From contig NC_088298.1 of assembly GCF_032854445.1 (NCBI RefSeq), positions 372,001-436,000 of the forward strand: a DNA stretch of 64,000 nucleotides. Direction: 5' to 3'. Every line of letters starts with the position of its first letter. Position 1 is the first letter of the stretch. Source of the DNA: Liolophura sinensis (lineage: Eukaryota > Mollusca > Polyplacophora > Chitonida > Chitonidae). The notes under the pieces are model-generated. The model made no database searches. It saw only the letters and a list, made by a program, of their open reading frames with translations, and was not told where the DNA came from. A program made the position numbers and the translations under genes. This document shows positions 22,766-34,734 of the stretch, one piece after another.

Positions 22766-24350
22766 ATTTGCATTTTTTTGTGTATAATTTGTCAATGCTT
22801 TTGTCGCTTATAAAAGAAATTAATGAATAAATACAGAAATTGAGCCAAAACCTGCGTTGCAGGAGCGCTGCCTGTTGTTGTTAATACCATGCGGTTCCAA
22901 GCTTATGTGGTCCACATTTACACAGCGTGTGTTGTGGCACACGTGCGAGCAATCAAGCTTAGGGTGTAAATGTAACACCCCCTGCCTGGCCATATAAACA
23001 AGTCTACTAATGTGTTTTTTCTTTCATCGATGTGTGATGTGGTCTTTGTAGGAGGCGAGGCCATATCGGCCATCCTTCGTCGATGGTCCAGTCCACAGTC
23101 GAGAGGCTCCGTTTTCCCGATAAACACTGAAATTTTCAATTTTTACAGTAATTTCTGTACTGAATGTCTCCATTTTCAAGCGTAGGAATACTAGAACGTT
23201 GGATGTTGTTCGTTTCAGAATGCCTATACACGTTACCCTACACTTAACAGCATTTTGCTAATTTTTCAAAATGGATATTTTCAGAAAATAAATAGCTCCC
23301 AAGAAGCTACAAAATGGCTCAATCAATGTGTAACCCGGTGGAACATGCTTCCATGGCCATTTGGATCCAACACCCTGGGGAGAGCCAATTAGATGAATTA
23401 GATCAACAAATTTTGGTGTGCGATGAATTGTATTGAAACGAAGGTACAAAGCCCCTTACAGCATTTACAATGCTTTTGCCACTTACGACATTCAAAACAA
23501 AATAACAGATTTGTTTCCCCTATACCGTACATGGTATACGTACTGTTCTCAGGGTCAAAGTTCCTGTCAAAATTTAAAAAGGGGACCCTGCATTTCTTAA
23601 CAATCTCACAAATGCAAAACACATCCCAGACATATCCACCAAAAATTATCAGGCAGCTGCCAAATCTGAGCGCATAGTGACACTTTACATATTTTGGTGA
23701 CTTTGTACAGGCCACAGACCCCCATTAATTTTCCATAAACGGCAATGTCTAGCGCTGTGGCTGTGAGAAACAAACCATAAAATTCTTGACTTAGGTTGAC
23801 CGTCAAAATTCAAAAATGGCCTCCTGGGAGCAAAAAAAGACTTTATACCCTAGAAATACAGAATTGCATTTGTCCCTACCGAAAAACGGAAGTTGTAATG
23901 GGGTTCTGTGTCATGGTGCCACAGACGAAATGGGCACACTCATGACAGTGGTGATGGAAGTCGTCGCTACTGGAGTGGTCTTGGGATCAAGAAAGAACCA
24001 AAAATCCTTGGTCAGCTAGGTGTCCATTTCTGACACGGAAAGTGGCAGGGCTGCAACTCCCCAATGACATTTGTTGTGTCGTCCCTAGACTCTGAATCTG
24101 TCGGGGATAGATCCACTTGGACATCAACAGGCTTGGGAACAGTGAGTTTCTTGATGAAAGGTTCGTTAATTAGCGGTGTGCTGGGACTGGTGGGTGTAGC
24201 AGATTTTGTTGCTTTTGCCACAACTTTCGTCGCCCCCTTTTTACGCAAGGGGTGGCTGAACGGGTCTCAAGATGTTTGAACAAAAAGGGCTTGTTCCTTG
24301 CCGATTGATAACAGTAAGGACACTCCTCAGGTCTTTGACTACAGGACACC
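22766..24350 (-). other. Weak minus-strand coding traces, unrecognised
   Basis: Short open segments in changing frames, for example a Cys-rich stretch CFECRKWQKHCKCCKG (about 23500) and a C2H2-like ECPYCYQSARNKPFLFKHL (about 24260-24320), followed by a Pro/Thr/Ser-rich linker (24012-24248, TSPSTPLINEPFIKK). These suggest one decayed gene or transposon ORF on the minus strand. I do not recognise the family. No terminal repeats or splice-consistent structure could be assembled. Confidence 0.3.
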
Positions 24351-24354
24351 TTGT

Positions 24355-24411
24355 GCCGATATAAGGTGGATCTTGACCTATAGGATGCCCCACATGCACA
24401 ATGATGAGATA
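24355..24411 (+). repeat. Solo copy of the GCCGATATAAG tail repeat
   Basis: GTGCCGATATAAGGTGGATC, then TTGACCTATAGGATGCCCCA and CATGCACAATGATGAGAT, match the starts of the tails at 15971 and 36924. Here no LINE sequence precedes it, so the tail exists independently of the LINE. Confidence 0.6.
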
Positions 24412-24650
24412 GTGTCTGGGAATGTTGTGCAAATTATTCAATTAAGACCTCAAATCAGGTGTGTTCAGTATCTTGGAATGCTGTGCAATTTATCAAGATG
24501 ACGACCTCAAAACAGGGGTATTGGATGTCTGCGAATGTTGTGCAAATTATCCAATTAAGGATCTCAACTCGGGTGTGCTGAGCATCATCTTGGAATGCAG
24601 TGCAATTTATCAAGTTGAGAGGCTTCACATCAGGTTTATTGGGTAGATGT
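24412..24650. repeat. Diverged ~57-bp tandem repeat
   Basis: About four units share GGAATGNTGTGCAATTTATC/AATTATYCAATTAAG then GACCTCAAAACAGG-like blocks (starts near 24417, 24474, 24532, 24592). Weaker related blocks continue to about 24930 (GGAAATTATTCAACTGAGGA; TTATCCAACTAAGGACATCA). From 24930 to 25302 I see nothing else. Confidence 0.55.
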
Positions 24651-25302
24651 ACCTCATGAGATCTTATGTAAATACTCCCATTGAAAACCCAAAAGTGAAA
24701 CTATTTGATCACATGTTATAAAATTATCAAACTGGAAACATAACAGTAGAAAATACATTGGGGAAATCCGTAGGAAATTATTCAACTGAGGACCTCACAA
24801 TAGACAGGGTCAACATATCTCTAAGAGTGGGTTGAATGATCCAATTTAGGGTATCAAAACAGGTGTGTAGGGGATATAATTTATCCAACTAAGGACATCA
24901 TATTAAAAGGTGTATACGTTTCTTGCAGTACTTTATAATGTATTCAACTGTTATTAGTAGTAACAACAAGTAGGACAACAAGACACAGTTACCATCAACA
25001 AAATCTTACAGTGTGACCAACACAGTCTCAGGGTAGTTGAAAACAGCATGCCTAAGAATACTATTTTATACATATTTTATTTTCTTCATGCATGGCCTGA
25101 TGGACACGTTGGGCTTCTCCAGAAGATGAAACCCACTGGGGTTTGTGACCTTTAGAGCATCTAATAAAATTGAAAGTGTTAGCAGGCTGTTTTCATCAAC
25201 ATAGAACGTACTAATGTATTAAAACTAAACGCTCTTTTCCAAAGTTTAAATTATTCAAACATGTACTACATGTGTGTTCATAGAGTCGTATTAAAGTTAT
25301 AA

Positions 25303-26190
25303 GAGAAGACCACAGTGATATGCAGCGACTCGCTTTCTTGCCTTTTGGCAATTAAGAATAATAAATTTAAAAATCCGTTGATCCTTGAAATATTGGCCAT
25401 ACATAGAAAACAAATTAAAAGAGGTAAAGATATCATATTCTGTTGGGTACAAAGTCATAATGGTATCCATGGAAGCAGCCGTAGACAGGTAGGCAAAGAC
25501 TGCCATAAATAAATCCATATCAAAAGTTAAAATCCCTTTATACTGACGTGAAGTCTAATATTCTTAAATATATTCGTCGCCTTTGGCAGGGTGAATGGGA
25601 CTTGCAGATCCATAATAAACTGCATGCTATTCAGCCTGTCATTGGCTACAATGCCTATACTTGTGGAATGTCTCGTAGAGACCAAGTAGTTTTAACGAGG
25701 TGTCGTGTTGGGCATTCTCATCTAACACACAATTTCATCTTGGATGGCAGTGCTCCCGAGTGTGATGGATGGGATGCAGAATACGGCATCAAACATATCC
25801 TGGTTGACTTTGTAGACTACTTTCATGATTCTACACAGTCAACTCTGTATGTGATTTATTTGACAGCATCGCTGGCGATATTGTGATAAAATATTTGAAG
25901 GCCATTGGCCTGTATCATAAAATATAAATATTTATTGCCTGAAATATTTATAGATAAAAAGTGAAATATACACATAGCTTATGCCAAATTTTAAATATGC
26001 TGGATTTCGGGTTTTAAATGTTCTGTTTTTTTCTTATCTGATTTTAAACATGTCTGTACTTTTTCTTTTATTTTTGATCTGCTCACCATTTCGAAAACCT
26101 TAACCGTCTCATGTTTTCACCTTGTTCTCGCCACGATATGGCTGAAATGTTGTCGATGTGGCGTTAAGCCATAATCATTCATTCATTTTT
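25303..26190 (+). mobile_element. LINE-D, 3' end (RNase H end and 3' UTR)
   Basis: This plus-strand LINE 3' portion carries the RNase H trace SDSLSCLLAI and an ORF2 C-terminal trace at 25548-25886 with LWQGEWDLQIHNKLHAI and SRRDQVVLTRCRVGHS. The 3' UTR ends CGTTAAGCCATAATCATTCATTCATT at about 26190 (the terminal ATTC repeat is the LINE tail). Stops and frameshifts are present. Confidence 0.85.
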
Positions 26191-27249
26191 TCTTGAATGT
26201 ACGTACTTTATGGCTGGCCTCTAATAACACAATAGAGAACCATGCACCTTTGTTTTTAGTAGCAGATTGCAACTATTTCTTCTAATTTAAGGGAAACTTG
26301 ACTGGCCAATTTTATGCATGTAGTTGTAACAAGAACACGCAGTTTCTTTTTCCTCACATGGCTAATCCATTTAATAACACCATATCCATATTTTCACTTT
26401 TCCGAAAAAGTGGGAGCGATGTAATTTTCTGCTTTCGGCAGGACAGATAGCAGTCCAAAAAATGAGAGGAATTACAGTATCCTATCGCTATAACACACCA
26501 GTACCGCGAAAAATGAGACACTTTACCAATTTTGCGAGATCATAATTATGTTTATTCTACTTGAAAGGTGCATGGAGTCTTAACGGTCTGCTGAGATCAT
26601 TTATTTTATTTCCCATACTGCGGGTATCTGATCAAAATAGAGCTGATAAATGTTTTAAGTGTACTTGAATGGAGATGTGAACAAAAGAATGAAATGTCCA
26701 TCTGGCTGTCAAATCTAAACTGTGCATGTACTTCTTTCTGTCTCCCTTTGGCTGCTTTTTTCATCTGCTGTGGGTGTTGCTGTCCTTTCACTTGAATCCA
26801 CATTCAGAGCTTCTGTGAAAACAGACAATAGTATTGGGGATTACTGCATATTGAGTTGACTTTCCTAATATTTTTTCTATCCACAGCCAAGTATAAATAT
26901 GGCTAGTTATTGTAACATTTGCACTACAAGTTTGACCCAGCCCATACCCTACTCTCATGCAAATGTTTTCACTCAAAAAGGTCTGCACTGCTAATTTTAC
27001 AGCTCTAGCCTTTACACCATTGCATAAGTTTCTACAGACCTAAGTAAATTCCAACCTCGGAGCTCTATGAAAAGACCTTTCCTTTGATACAAATGACATT
27101 GGTGACCTCATTGTGACATCCTTACTTCAAGAGTTAAAGAACCAGTGCAAGATTGGTAAATACATTCACATTTAGGTATCACTATATGTTCCCAACAAAA
27201 AATTACCACCCAGAAACATATTTACATTAACAGCCTTCAAGTGGATCCC
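26191..27249. other. No gene recognised
   Basis: AT-rich sequence with only short frames. A 65-residue minus-strand frame at 26606-26803 (Lys/Gln-rich start) has no recognisable domain. Confidence 0.3.
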
Positions 27250-27385
27250 GTACGTGGAAAGGTCTGTCAGTAACCTGCGAATGGTTTCCCCCGGGCTCTA
27301 CCTGGTTTCCATCCACCATAATGCTGGCCGATAAAATAGTTTTGAGCACGGCGTAAAACACCAATCAAATAAATAAAATAATTCA
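27250..27385 (+). repeat. 3' half of the mollusc-type SINE
   Basis: AAGGTCTGTCAGTAACCTGC, CCACCATAATGCTGGCCG and GCGTAAAACACCAATCAAAT match the 3' part of the full copy at 28941-29219. The tRNA-like head is missing (5' truncation). Confidence 0.75.
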
Positions 27386-27512
27386 TCTGGATCCTTTGTA
27401 CAATGTATGCTAAAATTTCCTCCCAGCAACAATACATGGTTAGGAACAAATATTATTAGCATTATGTCTCGAAAATGTTCAACTTCCCACATATTTTTTG
27501 ACGCGAACTCAT

Positions 27513-27917
27513 TTTGGGGATTTGTAACTGTAGACAGATAATTGGTACATGTAGTACTATCATTTTTGAGGTTTGTAACTGTAGATAGATAATTGGTACA
27601 TGTAGTACTATCATTTTTGAGGTTTGTAACTGTTGATAGATAATTGGTACATGTAGTACTATCATTTTTGAGGTTTGTAACTGTTGATCGATAATTGGTG
27701 CATGTGGTACTATCATTTTTGGGGTTTATAACTGTAGATAGATAATTGGTACATGTAGTACTATCATTTTTGGGGTTTATAACTGTAGATAGATAATTGG
27801 TACATGTAGTACTATCATTTTTATGGTTTATAACTGTAGATAGATAATTGGTACATGTAGTACTATTATTTTGGGGGTTTGTAACTGTTGATAGATGATT
27901 GGTCCATGTAGTACTAC
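27513..27917. repeat. 51-bp minisatellite, eight units
   Basis: Units begin AATTGGTACATGTAGTACTA at 27540, 27591, 27642, 27693, 27744, 27795 and 27846, with a last diverged unit near 27897; the period is exactly 51 bp. Because 51 is 17 codons, the minus strand is open over the first five units (27462-27716) with repeats such as MIVLHVPIIYQQLQTSK. The frame closes beyond, so I treat it as non-coding satellite. Confidence 0.9.
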
Positions 27918-27929
27918 TTAACTCAGTAC

Positions 27930-29330
27930 TTCAAAAGGTCAAAGTTCTGCAAATGTTTGCCGGCTTCGGTAATTTCCTTGACTGGAAGTGGATACTGGTA
28001 GGTGCCAATGTTAACAGCTCTGGTATGACCCGTGTGTTTAGATAAGTGGTATCTTTCGGATTCAGTCAATGACGCGACGCGGTGACGCTGTTTTGACGCT
28101 CTGAGAAGTTCACATTTGGCATCCTGACATATCTTGTCAATGGATTCCCAACCGTGGACATGACTTAATACTCTGTTCTGTCAGTTCAAACACATACACA
28201 TTGTTCGGATGCACTGTATCCCTAGCTCTGATGTCTGGATCGGCAATGATTTTCAGAGGAAGAGTTAAGTTTGCAGGAATCCAAATTGGTACGAGATGAT
28301 TCTTCTGGTAAGCAATCCGCAAGTCACTGAACAGGTTTTGTTCCCATTCGTCAAGTTTTTCAACAGCCTTTTTTCAAACCATGTTCTAGTGAAAGCATCT
28401 CCCAGCTTGGGCTTCAGGTAACTGGATTCTCCGTCTCTCCTGGCATTGAAAAGTGTTCTTCTGGCAAAATGACTATCCCTGAGCAAAATAAATTCATGCA
28501 GTCCAACAAACGTGTACTCTGATGAGTGGGTGTGTGAATCTCTTTCTTGTCTGCTTCTTGCTCTGGCATCCTCAGAGAATCCTGCCGACTTAGATGGAGT
28601 CTGTATGTTACATCTTCAAAGATCACACCCCTGTTTAGCTCCAATAATTTCAAAAACCTCTGAATTTCCTGGGCTTTACAATTATATCCTCGAGCTAGGT
28701 GGCTGCCAGCAACAAACTGAACGGATGATTTCAACAGATAATAAAGCTGATGCTTGGATCCATATTTTAATTGACCATCACCCTCGTGAACCTGTCAATT
28801 GCCTGCCGCAGGCTATCAAGGTTAGTTCTTATGCCCATATCCTCAGAATCTGTTATATTAACAACTGAAGCCTCTTGGAAAGCAAGGCACAAACGAGCCA
28901 ATAGTCTCATACCAGACATAACTGATTTTGGTACCTCCATGAGGGGCCTCCGTGGCTCAGTTGGTTAGCGCGCTAGCGCAGCGTAATGACCCAGGAGCCT
29001 CTCACCAATGCGACCGCTGTGAGTTCAAGTCCAGCTCATGCCGGCTTCCTCTCCGGCCGTATATGGGAAGGTCTTCCAGCAACCTGCGGATGGTCGTGGG
29101 TTTCCCCCCGGGATCTGCCCGGTTTCCTCCCACCATAATGCTAGCCGCCGTCGTATACGTGAAATATTCTTGAGTACGGCGTAAAACACCAATCAAATAA
29201 ATAATAATAAATAAGTTGATAGCTCCATAGTCTTGTCCATCTGTCTGACGTTTCTCTGAAAGAGGTGGCGCCCAATAAGCTGAATTGTTGCCTTTTCCAC
29301 AAATCATTCCAACTTCATCATTTTAAAAGT
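27930..29330 (-). pseudogene. Tyrosine-recombinase-like gene, broken and split by a SINE
   Basis: Pieces on minus in order: about 29330-29229 (QLIGRHLFQRN.RQMDKTMEL), SINE, 28940-28790 (PKSVMSGMRLLARLCLAFQE, NLDSLRQAIDRF), 28734-28414 (ARGYNCKAQEIQRFLKLLEL, EDVTYRLHLSRQD), 28486-28265 (SHFARRTLFNARR, AFTRTWFEKRLLKN), 28322-28137 (KNHLVPIWIPANLT, VHPNNVYVFE), and 28140-27940 (QRHRVASLTESER, HTGHTRAVNIGTYQYP). Known: an R..., then GH...TY ending matches the catalytic end of tyrosine recombinases; I remember this gene type as repeated in molluscs and fish. Inference: RHRV holds the second catalytic Arg, GHT the His, and TYQYP the nucleophile Tyr. Frame changes lie near 28160, 28430 and 28780. 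It may once have acted as a Crypton-like integrase or as a host copy of one. Confidence 0.5.
28941..29219 (+). repeat. Full-length tRNA-derived SINE with target duplication
   Basis: The head GGGGCCTCCGTGGCTCAGTT has a box A-like TGGCTCAGTTGG and a box B-like GAGTTCAAGTCC. The body includes GGCTTCCTCTCCGGCCGTAT and GTTTCCTCCCACCATAATGC, and the tail is GTAAAACACCAATCAAATAA plus AAT-rich repeats. A 9-bp flanking duplication with one mismatch (TACCTCCAT at 28932-28940, TAGCTCCAT at 29220-29228) shows a genuine insertion. Confidence 0.9.
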
Positions 29331-29686
29331 TGACCAGAGTGTCGATGGGAAATTGGTCATTTTTGCCCAGAAACGCATCTATGTGAAGCTTCTATGGTAT
29401 TTCAACACTATTCTGTAGGTACCTTTCTTTATGCCTAGAAAGAAGTGGCGGAAATAAAGGCGCCTATGTGTATTGTAAATATGTTATTCTTCACTATCAA
29501 GTTTTTGATTATATAAATGTATGATGTATATAAGATTGAGGAGACCCCCTAGTGACCCACGGGTTGTGGGATATCCTCAGTAAACAAATAAAAGAATTAA
29601 ATTAAAGGCCCTTACATTTAAAGCAAGCAATCAGATCAGTGTGCACTGACCTTTTAGCAATATATTTTGGGTCTTCTAGTCCCGCT
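29331..29686. other. No gene recognised
   Basis: Stretch between the recombinase-like pseudogene and LINE-E. ACCCACGGGTTGTGGGATAT with an AATAAA-like AACAAATAAAAG (about 29586) may be a transcript end, but no gene can be tied to it. Confidence 0.25.
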
Positions 29687-31376
29687 CCCCCGTGGGGTTT
29701 CCGGAATGAAAAGAATAGGACCTCAGCCCTCTAAGCAAGCTTGTCGAAAGCGCGACTAAAACCTAGAGCTCTCCTGTGTGAGCCCGGTGAATATAATAGG
29801 CTCACATCTTCTCGGTTGTGTGAGAGGCAACCGGGGAGCGACCTGTTTGCCGTGGGTTGCAACCCGTAACCTACGAGGACGGGATCCTGGTCGCTGAGGG
29901 GGTGTTGGTCTTGCGAGATCCTCACGTCCAACACGTCACTTTGTCCCTTACTTGGAGAGAGACGGGAGGTCGGATGGGCCTGGTCCGATCAATCGGCTTG
30001 GTCACGTCAAGCCCTACACATGATCCCGTTTGTCATTTCTTTCTCTGATGTGAAATTGGTATTTCCCCAAATGCTCTTGTTCGGGGTCAGTGTAGAAGGC
30101 GGTGGCTCATGGGTCAATCGAGTAGATTGGATTTAACTTTTTGGTATAACGCAATCTGTTCGAGTATACCTTGCGTGGATTCTCTGTTTCTAGTCTCTGC
30201 CGGTCATCCGCAGAGGTAGATTCGCCCCTGTTGGCACTCCGTGGCGGGTCCGGGGCACGTGAGGTGAAATTGATGAAAATATATCATGGCTTCCCCTGAA
30301 ATTATAACAGTGGCTGCTAAGAAAAGAACAAATGAAGTCCCCCTAGATATTGAAGGAGGAAATAATTGTTTTCCTACGTTCTTAGTAACATTTAATAAAA
30401 ACGAAGGCAACATGAAAGTAAATCCATTTGTATTAAAAACAAACAATAGAAAGTTCTGCAGGAACTTTAAAACAAGTTAAAAAATGAAATCTAGAAATCT
30501 CACTATCACAGATTCATCACTTCTCCTTGACTTTTCTTGGAAGGTGCATGACCATCTTTGTGGCAGTGACCATTTTCCTATGAAACTAGAGCATATCCCG
30601 TCTAATTCTTTAGATTGTGTAGCTAGGTGGAAATTCGATAAATCAAATTGGATCGCATTTGAGATGTTTTGTGAGATTGATATCACTCCAGAGACTCTCA
30701 ATGCAGCAGATGATCCTATATTCAAATTTAACGAGCTTGTTTTACGAGCTGCCGATAAAACTATCCCTAAAACCTCGAAAAATCCCAAATCCAAAAGTAA
30801 ACCCTGGTTCGACAATGACTGTCGTAGAGCCACCAGGGACCGAAAAAAGGCTGAGCGCAGATTTAATCATTGTGCTACTGATAATCCTTTAAACAAGGTT
30901 CGTAATTTTAGAGCTAAAGCTCGTCGATAAATCAAGTCCAAGAGACGATCTGGTTGGCGGTACTTTGTTTCGGGCATTACGTCAAAAACACCCATGCGTA
31001 AGGTCTGAAACATGGTTCAGAAACTTAAGGGCAAAAATAATAAAGCGAAAGTTCAGCATTTAAAAGATGGAGATAATAAACCTCTCCATCTGATAAAGCC
31101 AATAAATTAGCTGAGACAATTTCCATCAAATCTTCTTCTAAGATTTATACTAAATAATAATGATAATGATATCAATAATGATATATATAACGTAAGTTTC
31201 TGAATCATTGACCACCTGAGCCACTGGAGACTCTCTTGGACTTGCTTAATATTTGGATAACTGGTACTTTTCCACCATCATGGAGGGAGGCGTGTATTAT
31301 CCCGGTCCTTAAACCGGGTAAGGATCATACTGATCCGAATAATTACCTTCCCATAGCTCTCACCTGCTGTGTCTGA
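29687..31376 (+). mobile_element. LINE-E: 5' UTR, ORF1 start and internally deleted ORF2
   Basis: The 5' end CCCCCGTGGGGTTTCCGG and ~600-bp leader match the complete copies. ORF1 starts at ATG 30286 (MASPEIITVAAKKR, FPTFLVTFNKNEGNM), the same ORF1 subtype as LINE-I, and stops at 30480. An internal deletion then joins directly to the ORF2 endonuclease end at 30484 (FSWKVHDHLCGSDHFPM) and to the post-EN region (SKPWFDNDCRRATRDRKKAE), open to 30930. RT traces with a second deletion run to 31376 (PVLKPGKDHTDPNNY-like). It is cut by LINE-F. Confidence 0.85.
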
Positions 31377-31595
31377 ATGAATGAATGAATGATTATGGCT
31401 TAACGCCACATCGGAAATATTTCAGCCATATCGTGGCGAGAACAAGGTGAAAACGCGAGACGGTAAAGGTTTTCGATATAATATCAACATCAAAAGTAAA
31501 ACAAAAAGTACAGACATGTTTAAAATCGTATAAAAGAAAAATAAGATTTAAAACTCGAAAACCAGGGTTATAGTACATGTATACATCTATATGTA
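31377..31595 (-). mobile_element. LINE-F, 3' UTR-only copy
   Basis: GAATGAATGAATGATTATGG tail and ~200 bp of LINE 3' UTR, 5'-truncated. It ends exactly where the 27-bp inverted repeat of the DNA transposon begins. Confidence 0.85.
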
Positions 31596-31959
31596 AAGAG
31601 CTTAAATGCAAAATGAGATATAAACCACTCAGATCATTAAGAAAAACACGTTTTTGTTCCTGACGGAAAAAGTCACACTGCTTTAAACCTTGAACCAGTA
31701 TTTTAGACAGACAAGACACTCCTTATAAAGTCACGCATTTTCCACAAATCTGTTTGTGCTTAAGAGCTTAAATGAAAATCGGTCATTTTTGCTTAATTAA
31801 AGATAGCATTTTGACGCACAACGAGATATAAACCATTTTCAGTTCAAAAGCAGATATGTGTTGGCTTTATACAGACAATCCGCATTTGTCATTTTAAGCT
31901 AACTTAGTTCATGTTTGATATGTGATTGGTGTTAACAACAATATTTAAGAACCTTTGAC

Positions 31960-32260
31960 TAATATGGTGGCTTGCCCGAGTGGCGGACCATGTCCAGATT
32001 ACTCGGAGAAAACCACTGACCTTTGATCGAGTGCCACTAATTCCCTTACGTGTGACTTATATCTAGTTTTGCTCTTGTTCCATTCACTGAACCCAGCTTA
32101 AGATTAGTACAGTCATAACAACAAAGGGACAGTTCACTCAGTGTTCGTAAATTAGCAAGTGCTAACAGTTGACTGGCAACCAAGGCTCCGTGAACAATGA
32201 TCACGGAATAACCACTAAAACTAAAGTCTCTCACCGACGCTGGATTTGTCATTTTACTCG
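31960..32260 (-). repeat. tRNA-derived SINE relic inside the DNA transposon
   Basis: GGTGGCTTGCCCGAGTGGCG, TTACTCGGAGAAAACCACTG, CAACCAAGGCTCCGTGAACA and GACGCTGGATTTG correspond in order to blocks of the SINE copies at 780 and 2795. It is highly diverged. Confidence 0.4.
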
Positions 32261-32725
32261 ATTATGCATAACTATTATATTCTTTCTGCAAGCCCTCAAG
32301 GCGTACCGGTACATCAGTACAGGCAAAACAAACCTTGAGCGAGACTGCGCGTATTAACAAACCAACCAACCATCATGTAAGTTCAGTATATTATAGGGAC
32401 AATATAATTAAAGAAATCTGGCTTCGCATGGAATAAGCTCCTTGTTGTCAGCATGCTAATGACAGAACTCCCTTCATCCGACTTCGGTTTGCATTCAACA
32501 GCATGTTGTGAAAGCGGGCACCATTCAAGAGACCTATAAAACCAGGTTATCAGAAATAAGACAAGCTGCAAAACATTAGTCATAGGTAATGGAAAAGCTG
32601 CCATTTATTAGACCATGTCCGCCGATATACAACAATGCACACTTAACAGAAATGGGAATTTTGATCTACCAATTGTAAGGGTGCACTCAAAATGTTAGAG
32701 ACGTGTGTCCTAGAAAAATAAGAAA

Positions 32726-34734
32726 TTAGTAGGAATCATCGTCTTTGACACTATCATTTGTAGCGCTGTGAAGGCATTCATCATAGAAAGCATGGACATC
32801 CTGTGACACTCCCATTTCATTCAGCAAAGATTGAACATCATTTTTCTTCGCAATACTCACTGTATTTTGCATAGGTAATGGAGGGGGGTTAAAACCCACC
32901 CAGGTCTTTCCTTTTTTCAACACGGAATAACAAAATTCCCCACTGTATTGTGGACGGAAACCCAACTTATCACCTCGAATTCCAAGAACGCGTGCTTCAC
33001 TGAGCTTGAATGTTCTGGTTGGTTTAACAAATCGCTTGACTTCGGTCTAAAAGTCGCGGGATGACCAGTCTTCGCCATAGGTATGGACACGGCCGTGATT
33101 CTTCAGGATATTGACGTATTGCTCTGGCAAGACTATCGTATCATGGCACCTGATTTCCTGCTCTATGCGTCCAAAAACCCTGTCAGCGGGTAAAAAACTG
33201 TGTCCTCTAATGGGGAAGAAGTAATCGACATCCATCTGTGGTTGATTCTGTTTCACAAGGGCAAAGAGCATCGAGAGTGTGTTTATATTTTTGTTCTGTC
33301 CATAACATGAGTCACTAAACAATCTTAGTTTGTCACAATTATCAAGCGTTTCATGAATAACGGTGGTAAAATAGTCCCATAAAGCAGATGATATCATATT
33401 ACAATCTTTTCTGTTCTGATCTTCTCGCCAAACAAAGATCAATGTCCTGTTTCGACTGACCTTTTGTTGGACCCTGGTGTCTAACAACACCAAAAACGTA
33501 AAGATAAAGTTGCCTGGAATAGTAGGCTTGCCCTATTGATGTCTTTGGAAGTACAAGGTTTTCCATTACATCAAAACAGACAGTCACAGTATCTTCTACT
33601 TCATTTAGTAAATCGTAAAATCGCCTTCCTCGGCGCCGATGTAACAGATGTAAGGCTGTGGCTGTTTGCTTCTCAGCATCAGATAGCTCCGGATCTTTCA
33701 TCTTCATACGGAACTGAAAGCAAGTTGAGCAAACGTCTTTGGTTGGGCTGCCGAATCCCAAGTTAAAGTCGTACTTAAATACGCTGTAGTATAACGAAAA
33801 TGACACTTGTGCGTGATTCTGCTCTAAGAAAAGACGATGCATTTTGGTCACGTTCAAATCATTAGGCAAATATTTACGGCCAGGAGCTCCACGTCGTCCA
33901 TAATGACTGGCACGGCATGTGAATGAAGTTACATGATCACGGATCTGTTCCTTCGACTTCTCTCTCTCGGGGTGTGCCCTGTGCCCTCCTCTTAATTCTG
34001 GCCGTGGTGTACCATTTTCCATCCAAAACCGCCCAATCCTTGTTAAAGTATCTTTTGTCACTCCTGCAAATCAACAGGTAACAGAAATAAGTCTATCATT
34101 TAAAAACCGATAATTCTTACAAGATACAGTGTTATTGGTTTATTGTTTGAACATCAAAAATTGTGACTGGCCTACCCTAAACCGAACGCATATCGGCGTC
34201 ACAATCATGGTATCGAACTCTGGACATCATCAGTAAACTCTTGTTTATGGCGCTGAATTGTGTATTATTATGTGGACTGAAAAATCTACAGAAAAAAGGC
34301 TATTCATCTATATTAGATTTGAAACCAAGTAACAAGAATACTTACCAAAAACACTCATGAAAGTTTCCTTGCATACTGGTTTTTTCACCTTGTCTTGTGT
34401 GAGTAGAAAATATTTTGGGATGACTTTTCTAGTCTTCTGACGTCGTTCATCGGGAGTTCGTACACGCGACCACAGACAACAGCACGGCGTCCTGTTTGGT
34501 TTTGTCAGACGTGGAATAAAGCTTATCACAACAAGACACCGCATCGTCTGTACCTAATGTCGCTGCAACACACCAGGAGTTATTATGCTCACACGACACA
34601 CGTGGTGTATGTCCTTGTCCGCTGTGCCGTTCACGTTTAGCCACCTCACGTTTTGATGAGCCCGGATTACTCCTACGTTTTCTGCCGGTTGGAGACATTA
34701 CAACAGGTTCATCTGCGTCATCAAATCCATCCAT
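32726..34734 (-). pseudogene. DUF7869-like (putative transposase) gene, broken
   Basis: Exon 1 34734-34346 starts MDGFDDADEP, is Lys/Arg-rich (TGRKRRSNPGSSKRE), and ends PVCKETFMSVFG at a GTAAGT donor. Exon 2 starts at 34063 in phase (VTKDTLTRIGRFW) and runs to 32726. It contains Cys-type DVCSTCFQFRMKM, then FDVMENLVLPK, YYSRQLYLYVFGVV, FVWREDQN, RLFSDSCYGQNKN, RGHSFLPADRVFGRIE and a C-terminal acidic end. Known: this order is what I remember as DUF7869, an uncharacterised domain repeated in invertebrate genomes. Inference: FDVMEN, SDSCYGQNKN and GRIE could supply a DDE triad of an RNase H-fold nuclease. Lesions: one-base frame changes near 34470 and 33440, and in-frame TAG at 33047-33049. 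It sits inside 27-bp inverted repeats, which supports a transposase role. Confidence 0.65.

Noticed and set aside
24412..24650. CRISPR-like repeat array
   Set aside because: The units are diverged, contiguous without spacers, and the genome is eukaryotic.
27462..27716. 84-residue protein of 17-residue repeats
   Set aside because: It is the translation of a 51-bp minisatellite whose other units do not keep the frame open.
28943..29015. tRNA gene on the plus strand
   Set aside because: It is the head of a complete SINE with a target duplication; it lacks a proper tRNA 3' half.
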